A stretch of DNA of 64,000 bases from Cercophora sp. LCS_1 (Eukaryota > Ascomycota > Sordariomycetes > Sordariales > Lasiosphaeriaceae): NCBI GenBank assembly GCA_036250225.1, contig JAPZLL010000014.1, positions 186,001 to 250,000 of the forward strand. Reading direction: 5' to 3'. Within the stretch, counting starts at the first letter, position 1, and each line of letters begins with the position of its first letter. The notes under the pieces are model-generated. The model did no database searches. It was not told the DNA's origin and saw only the letters and a program-made list of their open reading frames with translations. This document shows, piece by piece, positions 9,775 through 20,176 of the stretch. Made by a program: the position numbers and the translations under genes.

Positions 9775-11453
9775 GGTTAGCTTGGTTGCGAAAGCGCGGA
9801 GATAAAGGGGGGCAAGAGGCGTACGAAGGATACCGAGACGTCACAAGTCGCAAGAGAACTACTGCGAGCGCAAATGATTTGGTTCTTTTCCACTGGAAAG
9901 AGAAGGAAGGATAAAGAAATAATAGAGAAAAAATAGGGTCCCTCGTAAAGAAACTTACAAAAACTGCGCGCTTGGCTGGAGGGGGGGTTATTGTGCTGTT
10001 GAGGGTCGGATTTTGGTCGAGATTGTTGTTGTTGGATGGAGAAGAAGACGAGGCCAAGCGGGGCGCCAGCGAAAAAAGAAACCACTTACGAGAAAAATTG
10101 GCGGATCCGCTAGACGCGTTGCTGAACAAGAGTTTGGCGTCGTGGTTGAGCGGAGAAAGGAAGGAGCGCCGGTCGTGGCGGAAAGGAAGGAGCCCGGTTG
10201 ACGGAGAGGCAAGGTTACGTGGAACTCGGTCAAGTCAATCACTTCACCTATTTTTCAAGAAAAGGACAGGACGACGTGACATTTGTGCACTGCTTGGTAA
10301 AATTGCTGCTGCGCTGCACCGTCCATCCGGGTACGCAGCATCTCATCCCATGTGTTTTCTCGCTCGTGGCATTTTCAAACTCCCACACACCGCCTTCGTT
10401 GCGTATTCTCTCCGCTGCATGTTTCAGTCACTGCCTTCGTTTTGGGTGTCTGAAGCTGCAGAATGTTTCTCGAATATAGTCTATCACGATTTGATGCAGC
10501 TCTGGTCCAGACGGGAGATTCCAAACGCCAGGATGGCAGCATGTCACCTCGGCTCGTTACTCCTCGGGTGACACAGTTTCCTGGCGGGCTGGCAAACTGC
10601 TTCCTGTCGAGTGACGGTGCAACAGCAGCTTGGTAGCCGTCGACCTCACTTGACGGTGCAGCCTGCAGTGAATTCGTAGGCTCTCTCCCCGTTGTTTGAT
10701 ATGCTGTTCAACCACGGCTGTCAAACGCCAGTCCCTTAATCTTAACTTTGCTGCGGCATTCGGTGCTCGATGCTGCTGGCTTTGAAATTCTTGCGTGTTT
10801 GTGGAGCTGGGTCGCAAATAGAATATGTTGAAACGTTCGCTAATTAACTTGTGCGTGAGTCGTATTGTCACATCATTGCAATTTGACTGAGCCATTGAGT
10901 TTTCGCTCTGCCACTGCGACTCAAGATCAAGTTTAACATACCATACGCGTCATTTCCCATTCAAGTTAATCATGGATTGTTTGTTTCTAAGCTCTGCACT
11001 TCACAGATGCGTCGATTGATGGCATAGAGGAAGTCCTAGATGGAACAAACGTGTGTTCGGCTTTTGTTGCGTTCTGTCCGATGCCCACTGGTTGTTTAAA
11101 TCTAAGTTTTTCGTTCATGATTTGGGATTTACTACTATGTGCTACCTAAGATAGCCTTATGAGCTGGCCCGGTTATCTGGCTGCACCTGAAGCCTCAATT
11201 ATTTGAAAGGACTCGTTAGATTGCGTAGGACGTTGATATCTCTGAACACATTTAGGGTCTTCCACGCAGCTCGGATTGGAATCACAAACTTGGGTCTTGA
11301 CTAACCAGTCTGTAAACTCGCAAGACATGGAAACCAAAGGGAAATTTTCATGACATAATTACATGTACCCAACCAGCCTACTAGATATGGTCCTAGCCAC
11401 TCGATCTCTTTGGCGTCGATATCATTCGTTTTCTCGCATCTGCTCCGCCGTTT
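9775..11453. other. Long gene-free interval (about 1.7 kb)
   Basis: The first 300 bases upstream of the GPI protein gene are purine-rich on the plus strand and form its leader/promoter. A 199-codon plus-strand frame (9972-10571) overlaps this and has no domain-like composition. From about 10700 to 11450 the sequence is AT-richer with short frames only. I see no gene. Confidence 0.5.
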
Positions 11454-11951
11454 CTAAACATCAGTTACCTCGTAAATGTCTCCATGAATCCGAAACGGAT
11501 AAGGCCATTGTCGTGCCGTACGTCTCTTAAAATAGCCAAGGTGACACTCCGGACATCTCACTGGGAGTCCGCGGCTCCAGCGGCTGGCTTTGGAGGTGAA
11601 GTGGTCCCGGGATACCGGGACATTCTGTATATCCGAGAGTCTCATTTCACTCTCCACGCCGTCCGAGAAGCCCCTGCTTACTGGGCGGTAGCGGTAGCAG
11701 TGGAAACACAGTTTTACTGACGACCTGACCTCTCCAGTTGCGTGTAGTGGCCTTAGGCGCTCAAGAAGAGTGGTGACCTCGGTGCAGTATTTCGGGGTTT
11801 CGACATGCTCCATCTCGATCATGATTTGGCGGTGGTTTTGAGGTGATGGGACTTGCAGAGCAAGTGCTGAAGAGACTTGAAGGAGCCGTTTGCAGGCGAG
11901 GGCAAGACAGACCTGATCGACGTAATCAAGCCGGGGAAAGATCAGAAGCAA
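11454..11951 (-). CDS. F-box protein with Cys-pair zinc-binding motif, 5' exon(s) unresolved
   Basis: The minus-strand frame gives 165 residues from the first ATG. Without an intervening stop, the same frame extends upstream as SLHTELLLLIFPRLDYVDQVCLALACKRLL, a good F-box helix pattern, but it has no ATG before a stop. The gene therefore needs an upstream exon. A pyrimidine tract ending in TTCTCAG directly before TCTCCACACCG is a strong acceptor (exon beginning near 11982). Downstream are LCFHCYRYRP and LPVRCPECHLGYF, two CxxC pairs as seen in many filamentous-fungal F-box proteins. Such proteins are substrate receptors of SCF ubiquitin ligases. The N-terminal exon probably lies in 12000-12300, but I could not fix the donor. 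Confidence 0.62.
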   Translation of the reverse strand: MLLIFPRLDYVDQVCLALACKRLLQVSSALALQVPSPQNHRQIMIEMEHVETPKYCTEVTTLLERLRPLHATGEVRSSVKLCFHCYRYRPVSRGFSDGVESEMRLSDIQNVPVSRDHFTSKASRWSRGLPVRCPECHLGYFKRRTARQWPYPFRIHGDIYEVTDV

Positions 11952-12304
11952 TAACTCGGTGTGGAGACTGAGAAGCCAGCAGAGAGGTTGAGTGCTCCAT
12001 TCATGACCTGTTTGCGGGTCAGCGGCCTCTCATTCGCAAGCCAGGGGAGGACACTGCCTGCCCTAGATGGAATCACCAAGTCCCTTTTGGCGGAACAACA
12101 TCTTCCTGGTGGGCACACTCTGGTATCACTTCCGTATTTACAGCACGCCGCTCGAGAGCCAGGAGCGGAGGAGGCAGCCTCATCGTCGTGATTTGAGCGG
12201 CACATCTCGTCATTGCTGGGCGGTAGGTAGGGACCATGGGTATTGAGTCCCGCCGGCGGTGCGGAGTAAAAAATAGTTAGGCATTTAAAAGGGGTCAAAG
12301 ACAA

Positions 12305-14368
12305 TTTCGTGCAAGCTCATGTAAGCGGACACTTCTGAGCGCATCCTGGTCGAGTGTGCCGCGTGTTCTGCGACCTGCGGATCAGGATAAGCACACTGTA
12401 ATCAAGTTCGCAACCTGTGCATGATAGTTGCTCGACACGATGTCGAATCGAGGGCGTCCCGATCGTATGAGTTTTGGTCCCGGGTGCCGTTTGACGCGGG
12501 AGGACGGTTCCTGCATCGAGATGGTTACACTGCTGTTGACATTTTTTTCAGGCCAGCCAACCATATGCATGGCGATGTGTTTGATGGTGGCGTCTACGGC
12601 CGTTGACATGAGGGGCCATTGCATCTGGATGACGTCCCGCTGCCGGAACCTTGATATCCGTCAAAAAGCTTGTCTGTACCGAGTCGTGGGCGTGTCGGGC
12701 TTCCAAATATCACGTATGGAACCCCCGGATTGGATAAAATGTCTCAGGGGTAATAGCTGAGGTCGGCGACCTTAGTCATGGCAGCCGGAGGGCCGGAGTT
12801 TCTTGGGATCCGCCACCGGTGTCTTCGGAACGATGGGCTACAAGCCAAACAGACCAGATAACGGGGCAACAGAGCTAGCATCTATTCTTGGGCGCGTGAC
12901 AGGAGACGGTTTCTGCTCGGGGAGAAGCAGCCATCAAGGTTCAGACGGGCTGGCGTGTGGTGTGGCCGGTCAGCGCGACAATATCGGGAAGAGGCCTGAA
13001 ACAAGATCTGGTACGGTGCGACGGCAGTCTATCTCTTATGCCCCGATGCGGCGCCTTTATTTGAGCGGAATGCCACGCGTGCGGCAGTTTCAATCTGGGT
13101 GTGTTCTAGCGAGCTGCGTCTGGGAGGCGATGGCTGGACTGTTGGGTCGGGCAACATCAGCTGAACGCGGTGTGATCTGGGGCCATGGGGCGCCTGCATC
13201 CTGGAATTCCCGCCACCCCATATCGAGTGGGTGTGTACAAACGTGGGATATTTCCGATCACCTGGGCTGCGTCATTGGCTAGACTCGAGCTTGCAGCAAC
13301 AGCAGCAGCGAGCACGGTCAAGACGTTCAACGAACGACAACGGCGTTGGAGTTGAGTTGATGGACTCCACTGGGTTGAGTGTGGAGAATTCGGTGGTCCG
13401 TGACAGCACCGCCGAGACTTATACAGAAAAGGGCGTTTATGGAATATGTTGCAGGTTTCCCAGCTCGTCTGGATATTGTTGGGAAGGGTTGGACACATAC
13501 TAAAGCAAACCAATAGCAGACATCATAAAACAATTTAGAACGCTAGCAGTTGTCTATGATTTATGTGACCTAGAGAGGGAGAAGCTGAAGCTGTGTAAGG
13601 CTGGTGACCTCTTTTTTGTTCCAAGTTGGATGGATACCCAAGCAGCAAACCCACTCGGGTCAGTGCATCGCTGTGGGAAGGCGGGAACGCCGGGCCCCTG
13701 CTATTCTCTGAGGCCGGGATCCATCGTTTCACGCAGCGACGCTCCTGGCCTCCAAGCTTGAAACCTGCCTTGCTTTTCTCCTGCTGCATCGTTCTCCTCA
13801 AAATCTTGGTTATCCCCGAGCCGTTGGGTTAGATATCGCATCCTCGACATTCATCGATCAATCGGCCGCGACCCGCACGCTCGTTCTGTCGCTTCTGACT
13901 CTTGTGCCCTAGATTGCTCGAGCTGGCCTGTCGATTGGCCACCCGAAGCAGCAGCACAGCAACCCGCTCGTCGCTGACTTGTGCCCAGCTTTCCAAGGTT
14001 CTCTTCTGCTGTCGCCTCCGCATTGGATTCTGGGCCTTTGGGATCGGGATTCTTTTCCCGTGATCACGCCAATTCGGTCGCACTTGCCATCGATTGCCAT
14101 TCGATTTGCGAGGACGCACGCGTCTCACCATCGGTCGGGAAGCGCCGTTTGCGGCCACACCAGCCGGCGCCGAAACCGACCTGCCCATCCAGCCGTTGCT
14201 GGCCACCGGTCGCGTCAGGACGTTTGCGACTTGCACCACGCCGTCGCATTCTCGTGATCAACCCACCATCTGCACTGCCTCCTCCTGCGGGGTGTCGACC
14301 CAATTGCTTCGACCCAAGAGAGACTGCACCCTTTCGTTCTTTGATCGCAAACAAGTGCGCACAACAGC
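12305..14368. other. Gene-poor interval and long leader of the UBL3-like gene
   Basis: From 12305 to about 13850 I found no frame with domain features. A minus-strand frame at 13157-13513 has one Ala-rich hydrophobic stretch but nothing else to support it. From about 13860 to 14368 the DNA is C/T-rich and resembles a fungal promoter and 5' leader. It contains several upstream ATGs, including a 92-codon frame whose TGA overlaps the UBL3-like start codon (ATGA at 14369-14372). Confidence 0.45.
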
Positions 14369-15104
14369 ATGACCGATAACAACCCGACAGAGCAGCCTAA
14401 GGTTGATGCGCTGCAGCAGCCGGGTGACGCCGTACAAATGAGCGAGATGAATACACAGACAGAGAGGGACGCGACGGAGCGCGGCCTGTCAATACCCGTG
14501 CCGGCCAAGGATACCGACCCCTCGGAGCGATCGCCCAAAGGGAAGGCAAAGGAGGAGCTGCCCGTGCCGGGCGAGAAGAGAGAAGGAGACTCGCTGTCAA
14601 TAGAGCCGTCGGATCCGCAGCCCGCAGTTGACTTGGAGCCGATTGTTTGCACCATCACACTTCTCCTGCCTACGGGCGCCAGACACCCGTACAAGATCGA
14701 CGAAAAGTATCTCACGAAGCGAAGCGTTGAGGTTCCGGATTCTACAGAGGATGGCAGGAAGGATCCGTTCAGCATCTCAGTCTACAAGTTAAAGGAGCTC
14801 ATCTTGAGGGAGTGGCGGGAAGAGTGGGAAGGCAAGCCGGCGAGCCCTAGTAGCATACGGCTTATCTTTTTCGGAAAGCTGTTGGACGATAAGGAGCAGC
14901 TGAAGAGTGCGTATCTGTTTTCCATCCGTCGTACCCGTGCTAACCCCTCCAGAATACCAATTCAGCGTGGAGAGCCCAAATATCGTACACATGTCGGTGC
15001 GACCGCCCGACATGATGGAGGAGGACGAGGCGGCCAAGGGTAAGGCGCCAAGTCGCGAGGGGAGGGGTCGAGAAGGGGGTTCAGGCTGCTGTACGATCTT
15101 ATAG
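14369..15104 (+). CDS. UBL3/MUB-type prenylated ubiquitin-fold protein
   Basis: Two exons (14369-14906, 14953-15104; intron 46 nt) encode 229 residues. The first 95 or so are acidic and disordered. From about residue 96 a ubiquitin-like beta-grasp fold is visible: CTITLLLPTGARHPYKIDEKYL, then the helix YKLKELILREWREEW, then SIRLIFFGKLLDDKEQLKKYQFSVESPNIVHMSVRP. There is no C-terminal Gly-Gly. The protein ends GSGCCTIL, a CaaX box (C-T-I-L; Leu favours geranylgeranyl) preceded by another Cys for palmitoylation. The same CC-aa-L ending characterises animal UBL3 and plant MUB proteins, which are membrane-anchored through lipids and recruit E2 enzymes or sort cargo to vesicles. The fungal role is not established. 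Confidence 0.85.
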
Positions 15105-15428
15105 TGTGGAGATTGTATTCTGGTTGTTGCAGCATGTTTGTCGAGCATTGTTACGAGGTCTACGATATTCCCTGAGGCGTTAAGAAGAGGAGAGCGATGG
15201 TCGAGAGCAGTTATGTTGTGGACAAGGGACCACCTGTTACGTTCGCCGTCGTGAGACTAGGGGTCCTCTGTTCGCTAATCTTTATTGTCGTGATGGATTG
15301 GTTTTGGGGTACATATTCGCGTCGCACTTGTCTTTACGAATGATGATAGAGCGTTTGGTCATGCATGTTGGCAGGTCTATGGGATATCGTACACCTGTGC
15401 CATCCTCCGTTTCCTATCTCCCATTACT
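15105..15428. other. 3' intergenic region between UBL3-like gene and UMP1
   Basis: About 320 bases between convergent genes; only short frames. Both 3' UTRs are expected here. Confidence 0.5.
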
Positions 15429-15934
15429 TCAAATCTTCAGCTTCTTCTCCATCTCCTCGTGCACAGGTACAACAGCCCTTGTCTCCTCGCCCGTGTACAC
15501 GTCCTCCCACGTAATCATATCGTCCCGGCCGGTCAGGATCTCCTCGTGGATGCTGGTGCTCGCACTTCCCGCTAGCGCCATGGGCCGCCACTCTCCGTCC
15601 CGAGTGATCTTGAGCTCCATGCCCCGACGAATGGGCTCGGCCATGCCATAGGTGCGGCGCAGCGTCTCCATGCGCAGCTGCTCGCGTGTCTCCTCCCACG
15701 CCTTGAGTCTTGCCTCGAGAGGGTGTCCAGATGATGGGGCAGTCGAGGTGCGTGTGTTATCGTATGGAGAAGGACCGACACCGGCGCGAAGGGTATCGTG
15801 CAAACCAGGCGCTGATGGGGCGCCGGCGGTACGCAGATGGGTGAAGGTGGAGGGGTTAGGGTCGGCGGGGATGATACGGAGAGACTGATTCATTAGCGTT
15901 ATTCGAAAGGAAGAGTAGAGAGATAACATACCAT
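15429..15934 (-). CDS. UMP1: Proteasome maturation factor UMP1
   Basis: The start codon at 15932-15934 is followed at once by a 47-nt intron (15885-15931; GTATGT donor, GCTAATG branch-like site, AATCAG acceptor). Exon 1 therefore codes only for Met. Exon 2 (15429-15884) continues SLRIIPADPNPSTFTHL, giving 152 minus one residues of product. Conserved features are GVHDTLR-type (here GLHDTLRAG), HPLEARLKAWEETREQLRMETLRRTYGMAEPIRRGMEL and the C-terminal LTGRDDMITWEDVYTG. UMP1 is the chaperone of the half-20S proteasome and is degraded by the proteasome it completes. Reading on from an upstream in-frame ATG through the intron would give an N-terminus unlike UMP1, so I prefer the spliced form. It is divergent from the ABC ATPase gene with about 280 bases between. 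Confidence 0.9.
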
Positions 15935-16217
15935 TTTGGCGGCTGTGGTGGTTGCTGCTTTGGTTTGTTGGTGGTTGGTTCGTTGATGGCGAGTGCAAGC
16001 AAGCCCAAGGCTTCCAAGCTGCCTCGCGTCCGGGCTGGCGTTGCCAACTGCAAGCTTGCCTGATAAGCGCCTAAACGCGCGCCTGTTACGTAAGTATCCA
16101 TACCCCTGTACTTTAAGCGCCCCACAGCATTACCGGGATACGCTCACCTTCAACTCACCTCTCCTTTCACCTCAACTCACGTCGCGGCATACTGGGTATG
16201 CCTCACTCATTCTCAAA

Positions 16218-18182
16218 ATGCGCACCCCACCCCCCATAATCCGGATCGCAAACGGCACTTTCCACCGCCACCACCCCTCCTCTCATCACCACCCCAACCC
16301 GCCCCTCTTCACCTCGCTCACCTTCAACCTCCCCTCACACTCCGTCCCACCACAAAACTGGGCCGTTATCGGACCTTCCCTCTCAGGCAAAACAACACTC
16401 CTCCAGATCCTCCGCGGCCAACATCTCTGCTTCCCACCAACCGCTCGCTCCTTTCCATACCTCGCTACAGACGCCGTTCCAAACCGACTAAAAACACCCA
16501 GTCAAGCAATCCAATATGTCGGATTCGATGCAAACAGCGGGCTGGGACCTGCTACGAGCGCATATCTCTCGGCAAGATACGAGTCAAGACGAGAGATGAC
16601 GGACTTCTCGCTACGGGATTATCTACTAGGGAACACGCAGTTTAATGCGCTTAAACTTGATGATCAGGGGGTAGATCCCAAGTTGTTGGAACGGGTGGTG
16701 GTTGATTTGAAGTTGGAGACGCTGTTGGATCTGCCGGTTGCTTTTTTGAGTAATGGGCAAGGGAGGAGAGCGAGGATTGCGAGGGCGCTGTTGACGAGTC
16801 CGGAGGTGTTGTTGCTTGATGAGCCGTTCATGGGATTGGATCCGCCGACGGTGAGGGGGTTGAGTGGGATACTGGGTGGTATGGCGGAGAGGGGAGCACC
16901 GAGGTTGGTGGTTAGTGGACGGCCGCAGGATCCGTTGCCTGAGTGGATTAGTCATTTGACGTATTTGAGAACGGATTGCCAGGTTGGCGTTATGGGGGAT
17001 CGGGAAACGGTGTTGGAGGGACTGAGGGGTTATGTGAGGGGTGTTTGGAAGGGTGGGTTGAGCGAGGATGAGACGATGCCGGTGCATGTGCTGGGAGAGA
17101 TGGGGAGGGTTTTGACTGAGGGGGGGATTCAGGGGGTTGGCATGGGAGAGGAAGTTGCGGATGTGAAGACCGAGGATGTGGAGGTTGTGGAGGAGAGGAT
17201 AGGGAAGCCGCTGGTTGAGATGGAGGGGTGCAGGGTGAGGTATGGGGATAAGGTGGTCTTGGGTGGTTGGAGTGAGGAGGTGGATGGGCAAAAGAGGGAC
17301 GGGCTTCACTGGACAGTGAGACAAGGAGAACGATGGGGTGTGTTTGGGCCGAATGGGTCAGGGAAGACGACGATTGTCTCGCTTCTTTGCTCTGATCATC
17401 CCCAGACCTACTCGCTTCCTATCAAGCTGTTTGGCCGGAGTCGACTTCCGGAACCAGGGTCAGGCCAACACCCCCTGACCTACTGGGACATTCAGTCACG
17501 CATCGGACACTCCAGTCCTGAAATCCATCAGCACATGCCGCGGCGACTCACCACCCGCCAAGTCCTCGAAAGCGCATGGGCCGATACCTTCCTCAGCAAG
17601 CCCACCCTCGACGAAACCGCCAAGGGTCAAGTCAACGCCACACTTAAATGGTTTGCACACGAGCTCAACCCCTCTGCTCCAACTCCGTCCGCAGTCCTCG
17701 GCAAACAGGAGGACAGTCTCGCCTGGGCGGACGAATACATGTTTGGGGAGCTATCCTTTAGCGCCCAACGTATCCTCCTTTTCCTGCGGGCGATCATTAA
17801 GCACCAAGATATTGTCGTTCTCGATGAAGCCTTTAGCGGCATGGACGAGGCAGTTCGAGACAAGTGCATGCTTTTCCTCGCGCATGGCGAGAAGAAGATG
17901 TACAGCTCAGACTTTTCCAAGTCGGGGAGTGGAAAGCACTCGCCGATGGAGGCATCGGTAGTCGATAACCCTGCTGTTTTGGCTGGAAATGCCAATGTGA
18001 CGGGGCTGAAAGACCACCAGGTGCTGATTTGCATCAGTCATGTCAAAGAAGAGGTGCCGGATTGCGTAAGGGAGTGGCTTTGCCTGCCTGAAGCAAACAC
18101 GGGGCAAGCAGCGAGGTTTGGAAGGCTGGATGGGCCGTTGAGGACGGATTCGAAGAGATGGGGTGACATTTGGGGTGCTTGA
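16218..18182 (+). CDS. Soluble tandem ABC ATPase (yeast YDR061W / bacterial ModF-PhrA type)
   Basis: A single exon of 654 residues from ATG 16218. An upstream in-frame ATG at 15993 lies in the UMP1 promoter and is less likely. Two nucleotide-binding domains are present and no membrane segments. Domain 1: Walker A GPSLSGKTT (about residue 53), signature LSNGQGRRARIARAL, Walker B EVLLLDEPF, D-loop GLD; the H-loop position reads VVSGRP, with no His. Domain 2: Walker A GPNGSGKTT (about 380), a degenerate signature ELSFSAQ, Walker B DIVVLDEAF, D-loop SGMD, H-loop ICISH. The domain order and lack of membrane parts fit the YDR061W/ModF group, whose cellular role is poorly known. Confidence 0.85.
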   Translation: MRTPPPIIRIANGTFHRHHPSSHHHPNPPLFTSLTFNLPSHSVPPQNWAVIGPSLSGKTTLLQILRGQHLCFPPTARSFPYLATDAVPNRLKTPSQAIQYVGFDANSGLGPATSAYLSARYESRREMTDFSLRDYLLGNTQFNALKLDDQGVDPKLLERVVVDLKLETLLDLPVAFLSNGQGRRARIARALLTSPEVLLLDEPFMGLDPPTVRGLSGILGGMAERGAPRLVVSGRPQDPLPEWISHLTYLRTDCQVGVMGDRETVLEGLRGYVRGVWKGGLSEDETMPVHVLGEMGRVLTEGGIQGVGMGEEVADVKTEDVEVVEERIGKPLVEMEGCRVRYGDKVVLGGWSEEVDGQKRDGLHWTVRQGERWGVFGPNGSGKTTIVSLLCSDHPQTYSLPIKLFGRSRLPEPGSGQHPLTYWDIQSRIGHSSPEIHQHMPRRLTTRQVLESAWADTFLSKPTLDETAKGQVNATLKWFAHELNPSAPTPSAVLGKQEDSLAWADEYMFGELSFSAQRILLFLRAIIKHQDIVVLDEAFSGMDEAVRDKCMLFLAHGEKKMYSSDFSKSGSGKHSPMEASVVDNPAVLAGNANVTGLKDHQVLICISHVKEEVPDCVREWLCLPEANTGQAARFGRLDGPLRTDSKRWGDIWGA

Positions 18183-19342
18183 ATATGATGCTCCGTCAAC
18201 TTCCCGATTCTGTCACTTCATACGGGCATAGATATACATGCCCCTCACCCAGAGCTCATCGGCCTCATCTACTATCCAAGTGGTGAACTTCACCCCGTCA
18301 CAGCCCAGACATCCGCTGCATGCACTGTAGGCCCTGAATGCTCTATAAAACATCACCCTCTTGCAGACCTGGCTTGCGAAGAAAAAAGAGAAACCAATAC
18401 CCCCACGGTTACATCCACGATGCTCGCCGTCTCATTACGTGTGATGATGATTACCTGCTGTTTGATGAGTCCTTGTGGTTTCTGGCTTGAAACCTTTTGA
18501 CGTTGCGTTGGCGAATCCAGTGCAGGAAAATTTCTGCAGTCTACTTGTAGAGATGGTTCCACGGTTGGGAGCCAGGTTTCTTTCTTCAAATCACTTGATG
18601 ATGCGCTCGGTCCCGGCACGCAAGTTGCTGACAAAATACAAAGACTGCTTCAAGTGTTCTTGATGGGTGCATTCATTCCCAATAGGCTCGGGTGTGGAAA
18701 GGAGGTCCCTCGCGGCGGAAATAAGGTATCAACGTCCCAGAAACCCGAATATGCCCTTCCCTTTCGGAAGAAATACACAACCGACTTTTCAAACCTGTTG
18801 CCCTTCTGTGTGGCAATGAAGGGGATTTGAAGTCGACAATTTCGTCGTGCAGCTGAGATGGAGCCTTGCCGGTTTGGGTGCCGGCATGCTGACAGTGGCG
18901 TTTGTCCCTTGCGCATCGCTTGCCTGGGAACTGCCGACCGGGACTGGGACCCTGACGTCAATTCCCGGTCGGCATCCACGTTACACACTCCGCTCAGCTG
19001 GCGACGACGAGATCCTCAAAAATCGAGCGGTTTGTCGTGGGAGGACTACGATCAAGATGCCTTTGTGCAGGCTGGAGGCGCGCCGAGGAAAGGATCAAAT
19101 GGGGTCTAGCGCCGGGCTCTTGGCTTGACTCCGCCTGCAGGGCCGAGTGCGAAGATTGTGCCGACTCTTCCGAGCAGCCGCGCAATATGGGGGTCGGTTG
19201 GTCCAACTTCCAGGTTGGTCGCACCTGAACCAACTCCACCTCCTTGACGCGCTCTACAAGAAGGGTCTTTTTTTCCGAGATCCGTTTGGAACCATTGCAC
19301 CGCTCTCGGCGTCGCGCGTGACAAGACACACATCCGATCAAA
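18183..19342. other. Gene-free interval before KEI1
   Basis: About 1.16 kb with only short frames on both strands, none with a signal peptide, domain or protein-like repeat. The final 200 bases form the KEI1 promoter/leader. Confidence 0.5.
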
Positions 19343-20176
19343 ATGCCTGCGGCGTCGAGGGGTTGTTCGTGGCTGCGCCTGCCGCGGCCCAAGGTAGGCG
19401 ATCCTGCGTTGTTGCTGTTTTGCTTTGTCGCCAAACGCTAACAAAATGTTTGTTTTGTGGTTTCGCAGACCTTTCTCGGCTTCATGTCCCTCCAGACCGG
19501 CGTCGAAGTGATTTCCTTAGCCCTGGCCTTCAACAAGGCAACGGGCATCTACGGCTTCCTGACGATCCTCACCGGCTACGTACCCTCGGCCTTACAGGTG
19601 ACCTCGTACCTTATTTCCATCTCCGTCATCGGCGCCCTCGCATACCTCTTTCCGCACATCCGCAAGCAGAGTCCTTTCGAGAACCTTGCTCTTGGCTACC
19701 TCTATGCCATCGAGACCTTGTCCAACATTGCATACACGACTGCATTTGCAACCATATGGTATCTCAACACCGTTAAGCACACACAGCCCGTCGGCGTGGA
19801 GGACTCGTCGGTGGACGGAGTCGAGGAGCGTCAGGCTGAGGCCATCGAGGGGAATCCAGACACCGCGGCAGGCCTGGTGCTTGCCGTGGCGTTCACGTCG
19901 GTCAGGATCTACTTCAGTCTTGTTGTCTTGGCATATGCGCGGATCGTTGTCCAGCGGCACGGGGTCGAAGAGAGCGGCGAGGTTACGGACGACAGCATCG
20001 CCAAGGGCTCAACGCCCAATCCCTTTGACGAGAGCGCTGCCCTCGGAAAAGGATGGAGGGGCAAGGCGGGCAGGACCATGGTCTCATTTGGGCGAGGTTA
20101 TTGGTTGGGCGGCCGTGAGGAGGACGAGGAATGGGCAAGGCATGTCGGTTCCAAGTTCCGCGGAAGCAGACGGTGA
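19343..20176 (+). CDS. KEI1: Inositol phosphorylceramide synthase regulatory subunit KEI1
   Basis: Two exons (19343-19393, 19469-20176; 75-nt intron, phase 0) encode 252 residues. The start MPAASRGCSWLRLPRPK joins directly to TFLGFMSLQTGVEVISLALAFNKATGIYGFLTILTGY, the hallmark of the Kei1 family. Hydrophobic segments lie near residues 20-40, 48-80 (including LQVTSYLISISVIGALAYLF), 90-115 and 150-175. HIRKQSPFENLALGYLY is a conserved cytosolic loop. The C-terminal tail is polar and charged. Kei1 binds Aur1 in the Golgi and is essential for making inositol phosphorylceramide, the base of fungal sphingolipids. In yeast Kex2 cleaves it late in the Golgi; I do not see an obvious cleavage site here. 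Confidence 0.93.

Noticed and set aside
9972..10571. 199-codon plus-strand frame upstream of the GPI protein gene
   Set aside because: Lies in the leader/promoter of the minus gene; composition random, no conserved motif.
13157..13513. 118-codon minus-strand frame with an Ala-rich hydrophobic segment
   Set aside because: The hydrophobic segment is internal, not N-terminal, and there is no cysteine pattern of a hydrophobin or effector. Left as unsupported.
16626..17324. 232-codon minus-strand frame opposite the ABC ATPase
   Set aside because: Shadow of the coding strand, His/Pro/Leu-rich, no features.
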